From Burkholderia lata (GTDB taxonomy: Bacteria > Pseudomonadota > Gammaproteobacteria > Burkholderiales > Burkholderiaceae): a stretch of DNA of 64,000 nucleotides. This document shows positions 8,504-17,562 of this stretch, in pieces. The stretch's first letter is position 1. Each line of letters begins with the position of its first letter. The translations under genes and the position numbers were made by a program. The stretch is from contig NZ_CABVQK010000006.1 in NCBI RefSeq assembly GCF_902499335.1, positions 62,001 through 126,000 on the forward strand. The letters run 5' to 3'. The notes below the pieces were generated by a model. That model saw only the letters and a list, made by a program, of their open reading frames with translations. It did no database searches and was not told the origin of the DNA.

Positions 8504-9324
8504 GACCCGACGAGCCCACCGTGCGGCCGGCCGACGCGTGCGATTGCCACATCCACATCTATGACGACGCCTATCCGCTCGCGCCGACGGCGACGTTCCG
8601 TCCGCCGCACGCGCCGGTGGATGCGTATCGCCGGGTGCAGCAGGCGCTCGGCCTTGCCCGCGTCGTGATCGTGCAGCCGACCGGCTATGGTGTCGACAAC
8701 CGTTGCCTGCTCGACGCGCTGGCCGCATTCGGCCAGCAGGCGCGCGGCGTCGCGACGTTGCCGGCCGACGTGCCGGACGCCGAGCTGTCGCGGTTGCACG
8801 CTGCGGGCGTGCGCGGCGTCCGGTTCATGATGTTGGCGGGCGGCCTGGCGCGATGGGACGAACTGGAGCGGGTGGCCGCGCGGATCGGGCCGCTTGGCTG
8901 GCACGTGGACCTGCAGCTCGACGGCCGGACGCTGCCCGAGGTCTTGCCGTTGCTGTCCGTGCTACAGGCGCGTGTCGTGATCGATCACACGGGCAAGTTC
9001 CTGACACCCGTCGCGCCGGACGCGCCCGAGTTTCTCGCGCTGCGGCGCCTGCTCGATCGCGGCCACGCATGGGTGAAGCTGTCCGCCCCTTACGAGACGT
9101 CGCGCTCGGGTGCACCCGGTTACGACGATGTCGCGCGTCTCGCCGCCGTGCTGGCTCGCCACCATCCGGCGCGTTGCGTATGGGGCAGCAACTGGCCGCA
9201 CCCGAACGCGTCGCCGGTTCCCGATGACATGAACCTGCTCGGCTGGCTGGGCGACTGCACGGCGGACGACGCGGTTACCCGCGTGATTCTGGCCGACAAC
9301 CCGGCCGTGCTTTACGGATTCTGA
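8500..9324 (+). CDS. Amidohydrolase family protein (PDC hydrolase/lactonase-like)
   Basis: The 274-residue protein begins DACDCHIHIYDDAYPL, the HxH metal-site signature of the amidohydrolase superfamily (COG3618-type TIM barrel). It continues with VIDHTGKF, and WGSNWPHPN near the C-terminus gives further barrel-end residues. Relatives include 2-pyrone-4,6-dicarboxylate hydrolase LigI, 4-sulfomuconolactonase and galactarolactone isomerase. A lactone-opening or lactone-isomerising step is therefore plausible but not proven. It is the last gene of the TRAP/LacI/dehydrogenase operon, with ATGA overlap to the dehydrogenase. A cytosolic enzyme is expected since no signal peptide is present. Confidence 0.85.
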   Translation: MRPDEPTVRPADACDCHIHIYDDAYPLAPTATFRPPHAPVDAYRRVQQALGLARVVIVQPTGYGVDNRCLLDALAAFGQQARGVATLPADVPDAELSRLHAAGVRGVRFMMLAGGLARWDELERVAARIGPLGWHVDLQLDGRTLPEVLPLLSVLQARVVIDHTGKFLTPVAPDAPEFLALRRLLDRGHAWVKLSAPYETSRSGAPGYDDVARLAAVLARHHPARCVWGSNWPHPNASPVPDDMNLLGWLGDCTADDAVTRVILADNPAVLYGF

Positions 9325-9990
9325 GCCGTCCGCAAGTACGGGGCAGCGTGTGACAAGCTTTCAATCCGGAAGCTTGCGCATGCGATGGCAAGCAATCCTG
9401 ACCGGGCACGACAGGTCGTAGTCCTGCGAATTCTTACCGTGTTGAAAGCTGTTTCGCTACCGGTGTTCCAACGGAGGAACGCAGCGCTTCGCTGCACTGC
9501 GACAACTGCTTGACGCTGCATGCCGGTCGGCGCACGATACGTCCGTGCATTTGGAGCGGGACGCGCCGGCCGCGCGGTTCCTGCACCCGCGACACGCAAA
9601 AGAACAACGATGAGCCTTTACGCCCTCGTACCGGAATACCGGCCCCGCGTTTGTCGGCCCGCCGGAACAACGCTTCTCCCGACGCCCGTCGCGTCACGTA
9701 TCCGTCATCCCGTTTCGTACCGTGCATCGGTACACTTTCCCGTTCGCGCGCGAGCCGCGACGATGAACGGCGCCAGTCCGGCGCGCCGCATCGCACCGCC
9801 GCACGCCACCCCCGATCACCGCATCCCGAACGGCGCCTACACCGGCGTGTCGTGACGCCGGTCGCGCCCATCCTTGTATTGCACCGCGGGCTTGCATGAC
9901 TGCCCGGCGGTACCGAAGTCCGAAGCATTTCGATTGAGCTTGAAAAAGCAAACGCAAGCAGTTCGGTTCGAGGTTCAAGGAGAAAAACTC
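9325..9990. other. Long intergenic region, no supported gene
   Basis: Open frames here on either strand lack Burkholderia-like codon use and recognisable motifs. The only small structure noted is GTACCG-TGCAT-CGGTAC at 9717-9733, a 6-base dyad. The right end carries the ribosome-binding site AAGGAG at about 9977 for the next gene. Confidence 0.4.
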
Positions 9991-10767
9991 ATGTCGCAGC
10001 TTTCGAATGAAGAAGCAAACGGCAGTTCGGGGAGTGGCAAGGTCAAGCTGATCAAGTGGGCGATCATCATCGCCGGCGTCGCGATCGCGGCACCGGCCGC
10101 GCTGTTCATCCTGAAGGGGGTGATCGCGCTCGTCACGGCGGGCGTGATCGGCCTCGGCGCGATCTATTTCGCGCCGGTCGTCGCGATGAAGTTCGCGAAC
10201 CAGAAGGTGAAGATGATCGTCGCGGAGGCGCAGGCCAATCCGATCGAGACGTTGATCAACCAGCTCGCGGAAAAGCGCCAGGCGGCCCAGAAATTTGCGG
10301 ACAGCATCACCGCGTTCCGCACCGAGGTGAAGAACTTCGAGAGCAAGACGGAGCTGTTCGAGAAGCAGTATCCGGACGATGCGCCACGCTTCCGTCAGCA
10401 GCTCGACACGATGAAACAGCTGCTCGCATTCCGCGAGGGGCGCTACAAACAGGTGCAGGCCGAACTGAAGAATTTCGCGTCGGCGATCGACCGCGCGAAG
10501 GCGATGTGGGACATGTCGCAGGCGGCGCAGCAGATGAACAAGCTCGCCGGCCGGCAGGCGTCCGACACGTTCGAGCAGATCAAGACCGACGTGGCCGTCG
10601 ATTCGGTGATGCGCTCGGTCAACAAGGCGTTCTCCGAAATGGAGACGTCGCTGATGGATAACCCCGAGGTCAAGCAGGCACAGCAGCAGGCGGTGATGAA
10701 CGCCCCGCACGCGCCCGGGCTCGATGCGGCTAATCCCGCGCAGTTGCCGTCGAAACAACAACAATAA
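9991..10767 (+). CDS. Membrane-anchored coiled-coil protein, unknown function
   Basis: ATG 9991 follows AAGGAG by eight bases. The 258-residue product has a short polar N-terminus and two closely spaced hydrophobic segments at about residues 22-45 and 47-66. A long charged, helix-rich region follows from about residue 70 to 235 (EAQANPIETLINQLAEKRQ, KNFESKTELFEKQYPDD), likely coiled coil, and a Gln-rich tail ends in KQQQ. No catalytic motif is visible. It lies 20 bases before a solute-binding/LysM protein, so the two form an operon, probably acting at the inner membrane and periplasm. The layout recalls PspA/TelA-type envelope stress partners, but I do not recognise the family. Confidence 0.8.
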   Translation: MSQLSNEEANGSSGSGKVKLIKWAIIIAGVAIAAPAALFILKGVIALVTAGVIGLGAIYFAPVVAMKFANQKVKMIVAEAQANPIETLINQLAEKRQAAQKFADSITAFRTEVKNFESKTELFEKQYPDDAPRFRQQLDTMKQLLAFREGRYKQVQAELKNFASAIDRAKAMWDMSQAAQQMNKLAGRQASDTFEQIKTDVAVDSVMRSVNKAFSEMETSLMDNPEVKQAQQQAVMNAPHAPGLDAANPAQLPSKQQQ

Positions 10768-10787
10768 CTTCCTGCAGGCTCGCAACC

Positions 10788-11921
10788 ATGAAAAAACTTC
10801 TTGGCGCCATCGCGTTTCTGGTCGTGCTCGTCGGCGTATGGATCGTGCATCAGGGCGGCCTGTCGTCGCTGATTCCCGCGCATGACGCGGCCCCGGGCTC
10901 GACGTCCGCGCAAAGTGGCGACACCGGCCAGTCCACGCAGACATCGCCGTCGTCCAACGTGCTCCCGGCCGGCTTCACCCCGCAGGCCAGCACGTTGAAA
11001 TCGATTGCCGAAAACGGCATCGTGCGGGTCTCCGTGCAGAATCCGAGCGAACCGTTCTTCGGCGAGGACAAGGGCACGGCGCACGGCTTCAACGTCGAAT
11101 TCGCGCGGCTGCTGTTCGCTGATCCGTCGTTCTCGCATGGCGGCAAGCCGGTCGTCGTCGATACGCGTCACGAGGTCGACACGTATCCGGGCGTGCCGAA
11201 GCAGCTGCTCGATACGGATGCGAAGGGGAATCATGTGGTCGACGTGGCGATGGACGGGCTGACGTTCCCGGACAACACGCCGTCGGGCGTCGTCTATTCG
11301 GTGCCCTACGTCGACGATTTCGGCTACTCGCTGATCGTCCGGCAGGGCTCAGCGATCCGCTCGACCGATGATCTCGCGGGCAAGACGGTCGGCATCCTGA
11401 AGGGCGACCCGGACGTGCGCGCGTTCGTCACGCGCCAGTATCCGAACGTGAAGTTTGTCGAGGTCGACGATTCCGATCCGGCGTTCATCGCGAAGAGCAT
11501 CGACGGCCATACGGTCGATGCGTTCATCTACGACTATCCGTTCGCGGTCAGCTCGATCAAGGGCACCGACCTGAAGTTCGCGGTGACGAAGCTCGACGGC
11601 TCGAACATCGCGTACAAGATCGGCGTGCGCACGGACGACCAGGATCTGCTGATCTACCTGAACGCCGCGATCGCGAAGCTCAAGCAGTCGCCGCAGTATC
11701 TCGACCTGCTGCGCAAGTATTTCGTCAGCGACCAGGCGGTGACGACCGCGGCCGCGTCGGGCGAACATACGTACGTGGTGAAGGCGGGCGACACGCTGAA
11801 CATGATCGCCGCGAGCAAGCTCGGCAGCGGCCAGCGCTATCGCGAGATTCAACGCCGCAATAACCTCGCCAACCCGAACCTGATTCTGGCGGGCCAGCAT
11901 CTGGTGATTCCGGTGCGGTAG
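10788..11921 (+). CDS. Solute-binding (SBP_bac_3-like) protein with C-terminal LysM domain
   Basis: The 377-residue protein opens with a signal anchor (KKLLGAIAFLVVLVGVWIV), then a Ser/Thr/Gln-rich spacer. From about residue 62 it has a family 3 amino-acid-type binding fold (TLKSIAENGIVRVSVQNPSE, VDVAMDGLTF, LAGKTVGILKGDPDVRAFV). The last 45 residues are a LysM peptidoglycan-binding module (YVVKAGDTLNMIAASKLGSG, NPNLILAGQHLVIP). A binding protein tethered to the wall is unusual for uptake and suggests sensing or a scaffold role (inference). No ABC permease is nearby. It is the second gene of the pair starting at 9991 and is followed by a strong terminator. Confidence 0.85.
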   Translation: MKKLLGAIAFLVVLVGVWIVHQGGLSSLIPAHDAAPGSTSAQSGDTGQSTQTSPSSNVLPAGFTPQASTLKSIAENGIVRVSVQNPSEPFFGEDKGTAHGFNVEFARLLFADPSFSHGGKPVVVDTRHEVDTYPGVPKQLLDTDAKGNHVVDVAMDGLTFPDNTPSGVVYSVPYVDDFGYSLIVRQGSAIRSTDDLAGKTVGILKGDPDVRAFVTRQYPNVKFVEVDDSDPAFIAKSIDGHTVDAFIYDYPFAVSSIKGTDLKFAVTKLDGSNIAYKIGVRTDDQDLLIYLNAAIAKLKQSPQYLDLLRKYFVSDQAVTTAAASGEHTYVVKAGDTLNMIAASKLGSGQRYREIQRRNNLANPNLILAGQHLVIPVR

Positions 11922-11960
11922 CGTGAAGTGAATGAAGCGGGAAGGGACGTGAAAGACTGC

Positions 11961-12004
11961 GCGCGGCCCGGCGGAGGTGATCCGCCGGGCCGCGTGCTTT
12001 TCTG
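11961..12004. terminator. Intrinsic terminator between convergent genes
   Basis: CGCGGCCCGGCGGA at 11962-11975 and TCCGCCGGGCCGCG at 11981-11994 form a 14-base stem with a GGTGA loop, followed by TGCTTTTCT. It lies between the SBP/LysM gene (plus) and the antiporter gene (minus). The T tract serves the plus-strand gene. Confidence 0.8.
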
Positions 12005-12006
12005 CG

Positions 12007-13095
12007 TCAGTGAGTGATCGACAGGAACAGGTACGCGGCGAACAGCGACAGGTGCACGACACCGTGCAGCACCGTCGTGCGCCCCTGGCTGAGCGTCAGC
12101 GTGCTGACCAGCAGGGTGAGCGCCAGCAGCACGGTTTCCATCGGGCCGATGCCGAGCGTGAGCGGCTGGCCGACCCAGATGAACACGGCCGCGACGGTCG
12201 GGATCGTGAGCCCGATGCTCGCGAGCGCCGAACCGAGCGCCAGGTTCATGCTGGTCTGCAGGCGGTTCGCGCGCGCGGCGGTGACGGCCGCGAGCCCTTC
12301 CGGCAGCAGCACGAGCGCGGCGATCACGATACCGACAGCGGCTTCGGGCGCGCCGAGCTGCATCACGGCATGTTCGACAGCCGGCGACAGCAGCTTCGCG
12401 AGCAGCACGACCGCGACGAGGCTCACGAACAGCAGCACCATGCTGATCACGGCAGTGCGGTTGCTCGGCGCCGCCGCGTGAACCGCCTCGTTCGCGCTGT
12501 CGTGCGCGGCGAGGAAGTAGTCGCGATGGCGCACGGTCTGCACGAACACGAAGGCGCCGTACAGCACGAGCGACGACACGCCGGCGAACGCGAGCTGCGA
12601 TTTCGAGAAGAACGGGCCCGGTGCGGCGTTCAGGTAGTTCGGCATCACGAGCGACAGCACCGACAGGGACGCCAGCACCGCGAGCGCCTTACTTGCGCCG
12701 CGGCCCTGGAAGTCCTGTTCGCCGTGCTTCCACGCGCCGACCAGCAGGCAGATGCCGACGATGCCGTTGCAGATGATCATCACGGCGGCGAACACGGTGT
12801 CGCGTGCGAGGCCCGATTTCTCGGGGCCCGCGCCGAGCATCACCGACACGATCAGCGCGACTTCGATGACGGTTACGGCGACCGCGAGCACCAGCGTGCC
12901 GAACGGCTCGCCGACGCGGTGCGCGACGACTTCGGCGTGGTGGACGGCGGCGAACACGGCGCCGGCGAGTGCGGCGGCGAACACCGCGATGACGAGGCCT
13001 TCGGCCGGTACGGCGCGCGACAGCGCGAGGACCAGCCATGCGGCAAGCGGGGCCACGAGGGTCCAGCGCGGGAGCTGGTTGGACGAGAGCGGCAT
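12007..13095 (-). CDS. ChaA-type calcium/sodium:proton antiporter
   Basis: The 362-residue polytopic protein has about eleven hydrophobic segments. The two CaCA-type repeats are visible: AVAVTVIEVALIVSVMLG with KSGLARDTVFAAVMIICNGIVG near residues 70-115, and APEAAVGIVIAALVLLPEGLAAVTAA near 230-260. Conserved acidic residues lie within the membrane in both repeats. This matches ChaA-like Ca2+(Na+)/H+ exchangers of the inner membrane, which export cations at alkaline pH. It is monocistronic and convergent with the preceding operon. Length and topology agree with the family. Confidence 0.88.
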   Translation of the reverse strand: MPLSSNQLPRWTLVAPLAAWLVLALSRAVPAEGLVIAVFAAALAGAVFAAVHHAEVVAHRVGEPFGTLVLAVAVTVIEVALIVSVMLGAGPEKSGLARDTVFAAVMIICNGIVGICLLVGAWKHGEQDFQGRGASKALAVLASLSVLSLVMPNYLNAAPGPFFSKSQLAFAGVSSLVLYGAFVFVQTVRHRDYFLAAHDSANEAVHAAAPSNRTAVISMVLLFVSLVAVVLLAKLLSPAVEHAVMQLGAPEAAVGIVIAALVLLPEGLAAVTAARANRLQTSMNLALGSALASIGLTIPTVAAVFIWVGQPLTLGIGPMETVLLALTLLVSTLTLSQGRTTVLHGVVHLSLFAAYLFLSITH

Positions 13096-13590
13096 GGAGG
13101 GTTTCCTTATGCGAGTGGCGGCGCGCGACGCGCCGTCACGGGTTGACGAAGCCCGGCCGTACTATCCGCCGAACGAGGATGTTGAAACCGAAGGGTGGCG
13201 GCACGCAATGGTGCTGCCCTGGGTTCGCCGCCGTGAGGCGGCGAGGGGCGCGGGCGGGCCGGAGCCCGTCGCTGGATGAAACGGTTCGATGCGGCTGGCC
13301 GCGAGCGGCGAGGCGAGCACGTGTGACGACGCGCGGGCCGGAGGCTCGGTTCCGACCCCGGAAGGGCGGCCGGCGATGGACGGCGGTGGCGGCGTGACAC
13401 GCGGGTTCCCCCTGAAATCCGGCTGTTTGTCGAATTTTATCAGGCGTTCGGGGGTCACTATCTCATATTCGAACGCTTTCATTGACCTTTCGGTTTACAA
13501 AAAGTGCCCCTACCTTTCAATTTTTTTGTCTTTGCAGTTTCCGTAACGGTTTCTTGCACGACAAATTCGGGCTCGCCCTGACATAAATCT
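13096..13590. other. Intergenic region upstream of paaH, no supported gene
   Basis: The left two thirds is GC-rich with frames that are all weak, and the right third (about 13420-13590) is AT-richer and promoter-like. A 106-residue minus-strand frame (13162-13482) has an odd proline-rich composition and no recognised domain, so I do not call it. Confidence 0.4.
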
Positions 13591-13611
13591 ACCGACCGGT
13601 CGGTTTATAAT
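13591..13611 (+). promoter_or_regulatory. TetR-type (PaaR-like) operator overlapping the paaH promoter
   Basis: ACCGACCGGTCGGT at 13591-13604 is a perfect 14-base palindrome. It abuts TATAAT at 13606-13611, a consensus -10 box, 35 bases before the paaH start. Phenylacetate genes in Burkholderia are known to be repressed by the TetR-type regulator PaaR, relieved by phenylacetyl-CoA. The position over the promoter fits repression. That this exact sequence is the PaaR site is inference. Confidence 0.7.
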
Positions 13612-13646
13612 AGCCCGCACCTCCACTTCATGACGGATCGCAAGCG

Positions 13647-15203
13647 ATGGCTGTTTCTTCTGCACATTCGGTGAACTCGGGCGCGCTGGCGCCGTCGGCC
13701 GTCGTCGGCGTGATCGGCGCCGGCGCGATGGGCGCGGGCATTGCGCAGGTCGCGGCGGCGGCCGGCCATACGGTGCTGCTGTACGACCTGAACGAAGCCG
13801 CCTGCGACAAGGCGCTGGCCGGTATCCGCGCGCAGTTCGCGCGGCTCGCGGAGAAAGGCCGGCTCGAACCGGCCCAGGCCGATGCGGCCGGCGCGCGGAT
13901 TCGCGCCGTGCGCGAACTGGCCGATTTCGCGGGCGCCGCGCTGATCGTCGAGGCGGCGGCCGAGCGGCTCGACGTGAAGCGCGAGATCTTCGCGACGCTC
14001 GAGCGCCATGTCGACGACGCGTGCCTGCTGGCGACCAACACGTCGTCGATCTCGATCACGTCGATCGCGGCCGGGCTGCGCGTGCCGCAGCGCGTCGCCG
14101 GCCTGCATTTCTTCAACCCGGCGCCGCTGATGGCGCTCGTCGAGGTGGTCAGCGGGCTCGCGACCGCGCCCGAGGTCGCGCAGGTGCTGGTTGCGACCGC
14201 CGCCGCGTGGGGCAAGCAGCCCGTGATGGCGAAATCGACGCCGGGCTTCATCGTGAACCGCGTCGCGCGGCCGTATTACGCGGAGGCGCTGCGCGTGCTG
14301 AACGAGCAGGGCGGCGCGCCGGCATCGATCGATGCGGTGATGCGCGAGGCGGGCGGCTTCCGGATGGGGCCGTTCGAGCTGATGGACCTGATCGGCCACG
14401 ATGTGAACTTCGCGGTGACCGAATCGGTGTTCCGCGCGTACTTCAACGATCCGCGCTACACGCCGTCGCTGATCCAGCAGGAACTCGTGAACGCGGGCTT
14501 CCTCGGGCGCAAGTCGGGGCGTGGCTTCTATTCGTATGCGGACGGCGCGACGCCGCCCGCGCCCGATCTCGAAGCACCGTGCGACGCGCCGGACGACGTC
14601 GCGCTGTTTGCGCAGGACGGCCCGGCCGCCGCGCTGCAAGCGCGCTTCACCGAACGCATTCCGGGTGCCCGGCAGGCCGGCGCACATGCCGACGACCTGC
14701 TCGCGACGGCCGGCCGCGCATCGATCGCGCTGACCGACGGCCGCACCGCGACCGCGCGCGCCGCGCAGACGGGCGCGGCCGATCTCGTGCTGGTCGACCT
14801 TGCGCGCGATTACGCGCAGGCCGGGCTCGTCGCGCTGACGCGTGCACTCCAGTGCAGCGATGCAGCGTATGCGGACGCGGTCGGCCTGTTCCAGCAGGCG
14901 GGTTTTCGCGTCGTCGGCGTCGCGGACGTGCCGGGCATGGTCGCGATGCGCACCGTCGCGATGCTCGCGAACGAGGCGGCCGACACGGTGAATCAGGGTG
15001 TGTGCTCGCCCGCCGATCTCGATCTTGCGATGGAGAAGGGCGTGAACTACCCGTGCGGCCCGCTCGCGTGGGCCGATGCGATCGGCATCGGCCGCGTGCA
15101 CCGCGTGCTGTCGAACCTGGCGGCGAGCTACGGCGAGGACCGCTATCGCGTGTCGCCGCGCATCGCCGCGCTGCATGCGGCCGGCCGCACGTTCCGGTCG
15201 TAG
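13647..15203 (+). CDS. paaH: 3-hydroxyacyl-CoA dehydrogenase PaaH
   Basis: The 518-residue protein has an N-terminal NAD-binding domain (GVIGAGAMGAGIAQVAAAAG at about residue 27) and the HFFNP motif with catalytic His region near 152. It then has two 3-hydroxyacyl-CoA dehydrogenase C-terminal domains, the first around GGFRMGPFELMDLIGHDVN and the second around VGVADVPGMVAMRTVAML and KGVNYPCGPLAW. This two-domain, roughly 500-residue form is PaaH, which oxidises 3-hydroxyadipyl-CoA to 3-oxoadipyl-CoA in aerobic phenylacetate degradation. It is followed by paaK and an enoyl-CoA hydratase. A related fatty-acid enzyme is possible, but the paaK neighbour supports PaaH. Confidence 0.9.
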   Translation: MAVSSAHSVNSGALAPSAVVGVIGAGAMGAGIAQVAAAAGHTVLLYDLNEAACDKALAGIRAQFARLAEKGRLEPAQADAAGARIRAVRELADFAGAALIVEAAAERLDVKREIFATLERHVDDACLLATNTSSISITSIAAGLRVPQRVAGLHFFNPAPLMALVEVVSGLATAPEVAQVLVATAAAWGKQPVMAKSTPGFIVNRVARPYYAEALRVLNEQGGAPASIDAVMREAGGFRMGPFELMDLIGHDVNFAVTESVFRAYFNDPRYTPSLIQQELVNAGFLGRKSGRGFYSYADGATPPAPDLEAPCDAPDDVALFAQDGPAAALQARFTERIPGARQAGAHADDLLATAGRASIALTDGRTATARAAQTGAADLVLVDLARDYAQAGLVALTRALQCSDAAYADAVGLFQQAGFRVVGVADVPGMVAMRTVAMLANEAADTVNQGVCSPADLDLAMEKGVNYPCGPLAWADAIGIGRVHRVLSNLAASYGEDRYRVSPRIAALHAAGRTFRS

Positions 15204-15262
15204 CCGCCGCCCCTGTTACTTCGAACACGATAACGACATCACTCCATTGGAGGAGCACCCCG

Positions 15263-16585
15263 ATGATTCACCCGACGCATCCCGCCGCCGCCCTTGAGCC
15301 GATCGAGACCGCCAGCCGTGACGAACTGCAGGCACTGCAGCTCGAGCGCCTCAAGTGGTCGCTGCGCCACGCGTACGACAACGTCCCGCACTATCGCCGC
15401 ACGTTCGATGCGGCGGGCGTGCATCCGGACGACCTGAAGTCGCTCGCCGATCTCGCGAAATTCCCGTTCTCGACCAAGAACGACTTGCGCGACAACTATC
15501 CGTTCGGGCTGTTCGCGGTGCCGCGCGAGCAGGTCGTGCGCGTGCACGCGTCGAGCGGCACGACGGGCAAGCCGACGGTGGTCGGCTACACCGCGCGCGA
15601 CATCGATACCTGGGCGAACGTGACCGCGCGCTCGATCCGCGCGGCCGGCGGCCGCCCCGGCGACACGCTGCACAACGCGTTCGGCTATGGGCTCTTCACG
15701 GGCGGCCTCGGGATTCACTACGGCGCGGAACGGCTCGGCTGCATGGTCGTGCCGATGTCGGGCGGCCAGACCGAGAAGCAGGTGCAGCTGATCCGCGATT
15801 TCGAGCCGAAGATCATCCTCGTCACGCCGTCGTACATGCTGAACCTGATCGACGAGATGGTGCGGCAGGGGATGGACCCGGCCAAGTCGTCGCTGAAGAT
15901 CGGCATCTTCGGCGCCGAGCCGTGGACGCAGGCGCTGCGCGAGGAAGTCGAGACGCGCGTGGGCATCGACGCGCTCGATATCTACGGGCTGTCGGAAGTG
16001 ATGGGCCCGGGCGTCGCGTGCGAATGCGTCGAGACGAAGGACGGCCCGGTGATCTGGGAAGACCATTTCTACCCGGAGATCATCGACCCCGTCACGGGCG
16101 AAGTGCTGCCCGACGGCAGCCAGGGCGAGCTGGTGTTCACGTCGCTGACGAAGGAAGCGATGCCGGTGATCCGCTACCGCACGCGCGACCTCACCGCGCT
16201 GCTGCCGCCGACCGCGCGCGCGATGCGCCGTCTCGCGAAGATCACGGGCCGCTCCGACGACATGCTGATCGTGCGCGGCGTGAACGTGTTCCCGAGCCAG
16301 ATCGAGGAGATCGTCGTCGCGCTGCAGCAGTTGTCGGGCCAGTTCCAGATCACGCTGTCGCGCGACGGTCACATGGACCGGCTCGACCTCGCGGTCGAAC
16401 TGCGTTCCGAAGCGGCCGCGTCCGTCACCGACAGCGATCGCGCGGCGCTCGCGCGTGAGCTGCAGCACCGGATCAAGACGATGGTCGGCGTGTCGTCCGG
16501 CGTGACGGTGCTGGCGGCGGGCGGCATTCCCGCGACCGCGACCGGCAAGGCCCGGCGCGTGATCGACCGCCGCCAGGCCGCCTGA
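15263..16585 (+). CDS. paaK: Phenylacetate-CoA ligase PaaK
   Basis: ATG 15263 follows GGAGGAG at 15249-15255 and gives 440 residues, the normal PaaK length. It belongs to the ANL adenylating superfamily. The P-loop HASSGTTGKPTVVGY is at about residue 95, the A5-type YGLSEVMGPGVACEC near 245, and the hinge TGRSDDMLIVRGVNVFPSQIE near 330. The C-terminal lid carries GIPATATGKARRVIDRR with the catalytic Lys. It activates phenylacetate to phenylacetyl-CoA with ATP, the entry step of the pathway and the source of the PaaR inducer. It lies 59 bases downstream of paaH. Confidence 0.95.
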   Translation: MIHPTHPAAALEPIETASRDELQALQLERLKWSLRHAYDNVPHYRRTFDAAGVHPDDLKSLADLAKFPFSTKNDLRDNYPFGLFAVPREQVVRVHASSGTTGKPTVVGYTARDIDTWANVTARSIRAAGGRPGDTLHNAFGYGLFTGGLGIHYGAERLGCMVVPMSGGQTEKQVQLIRDFEPKIILVTPSYMLNLIDEMVRQGMDPAKSSLKIGIFGAEPWTQALREEVETRVGIDALDIYGLSEVMGPGVACECVETKDGPVIWEDHFYPEIIDPVTGEVLPDGSQGELVFTSLTKEAMPVIRYRTRDLTALLPPTARAMRRLAKITGRSDDMLIVRGVNVFPSQIEEIVVALQQLSGQFQITLSRDGHMDRLDLAVELRSEAAASVTDSDRAALARELQHRIKTMVGVSSGVTVLAAGGIPATATGKARRVIDRRQAA

Positions 16586-16623
16586 TTCCCCTGTTTGCCG
16601 TTCAACCCGAGGAAACCTGTTCG

Positions 16624-17424
16624 ATGGATGGATTGAAGACCCTGGCCGTCGCGGTCGATGCGCGCGGCATCGCAACCGTCGCGCTGCAGCGTGGCGACGT
16701 GCTCAACGCGTTCGACGAGACGATGATCGCCGAACTGACCGACGCGTTCACCACGCTCGGCCGGCGCGACGACGTGCGCGCGATCGTGCTGCGTTCGGAC
16801 GGCCGCGCGTTCTGCGCGGGTGCCGACCTGCAGTGGATGCAGCGCGCGAGCACGAACGATGCGGCGGCGAACCTGCGCGATGCGGAGCGGTTCGCCGCGA
16901 TGATGCGCGCGATCCGGCAATGCCCGAAGCCGACGGTGGCGCGCGTGCAGGGCCATGCGTTCGGCGGCGGCGTTGGCCTGTGCGCGGCGTGCGACATCGT
17001 GATCGCGAGCGATCACGCGCGCTTCTCGGTCAGCGAGGCACGCTTCGGGATCCTGCCGGCCGTGATCGGCCCGTATCTGGTCGAGGCGGTCGGCCAGCGC
17101 CAGGCGCGCCGGCTCGCGCTGACGGCGACCCAGCTCGCCGCGGGCGAAGCGGTCGCGATCGGCCTGATCCACCAGGCCGTGCCGCTCGATTCGCTCGACG
17201 AAGCACTCGACAAGACGCTCGCCGAACTCGGCCGCAACGGCCCGAACGCGCTGATGGAGATCAAGCGCTTCTTCGACGCGATCGGCGAGTATCCGCCGTC
17301 GGACGAGCGCGCGGCATTCACCGCGCAGACGATCTCCCGCGTGCGTGCGACGCCGGAAGCGAAGGAGGGCTTCACCGCGTTCTTCGCGAAGCGGCCGCCG
17401 GCCTGGGAGGCGGGCGCCGAGTAA
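16624..17424 (+). CDS. Enoyl-CoA hydratase/isomerase (LiuC/PaaG-like)
   Basis: This 266-residue crotonase-fold protein has the CoA-binding and oxyanion segments SDGRAFCAGADLQWM (about residue 60) and VQGHAFGGGVGLCAACDIVIA (about residue 108). SEARFGILPAVIGPYLVEAVG follows, with the Glu region used in hydration. The LPAVIGPYLVEAVGQRQARR stretch is most like methylglutaconyl-CoA hydratases (LiuC). Its position 38 bases after paaK suggests a role in the phenylacetate beta-oxidation-like steps (PaaF or PaaG). Both assignments are possible, so no symbol is given. Confidence 0.88.
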   Translation: MDGLKTLAVAVDARGIATVALQRGDVLNAFDETMIAELTDAFTTLGRRDDVRAIVLRSDGRAFCAGADLQWMQRASTNDAAANLRDAERFAAMMRAIRQCPKPTVARVQGHAFGGGVGLCAACDIVIASDHARFSVSEARFGILPAVIGPYLVEAVGQRQARRLALTATQLAAGEAVAIGLIHQAVPLDSLDEALDKTLAELGRNGPNALMEIKRFFDAIGEYPPSDERAAFTAQTISRVRATPEAKEGFTAFFAKRPPAWEAGAE

Positions 17425-17506
17425 GGAGAAACCAAGGGGAAACGGCGACGATCGGCGGCACGGCGGGCACGGCCGAATTTTGCGGCTCGGGCTCGGGCGC
17501 TTGCTC

Positions 17507-17512
17507 TACAAT
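17507..17512 (+). promoter_or_regulatory. Candidate -10 box before marC
   Basis: TACAAT at 17507-17512 lies 50 bases before the MarC start in an otherwise GC-rich gap after the enoyl-CoA hydratase. It suggests that MarC has its own promoter. No clear -35 is seen. Confidence 0.3.
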
Positions 17513-17562
17513 GCGTGACCTCCGGCGCGCTGCCGGCCCAGCCCCGACCGATTCTTCATCCG

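Noticed and set aside
9434..9928. 164-residue minus-strand frame in the 9.3-9.9 kb gap
   Set aside because: Arg/Ser/Cys-rich with no recognisable motif or ribosome site, and overlapped by equally weak frames on the other strand.
13162..13482. 106-residue minus-strand frame before paaH
   Set aside because: Its N-terminus looks protein-like but most of it is low-complexity Pro/Ser; there is no ribosome site.
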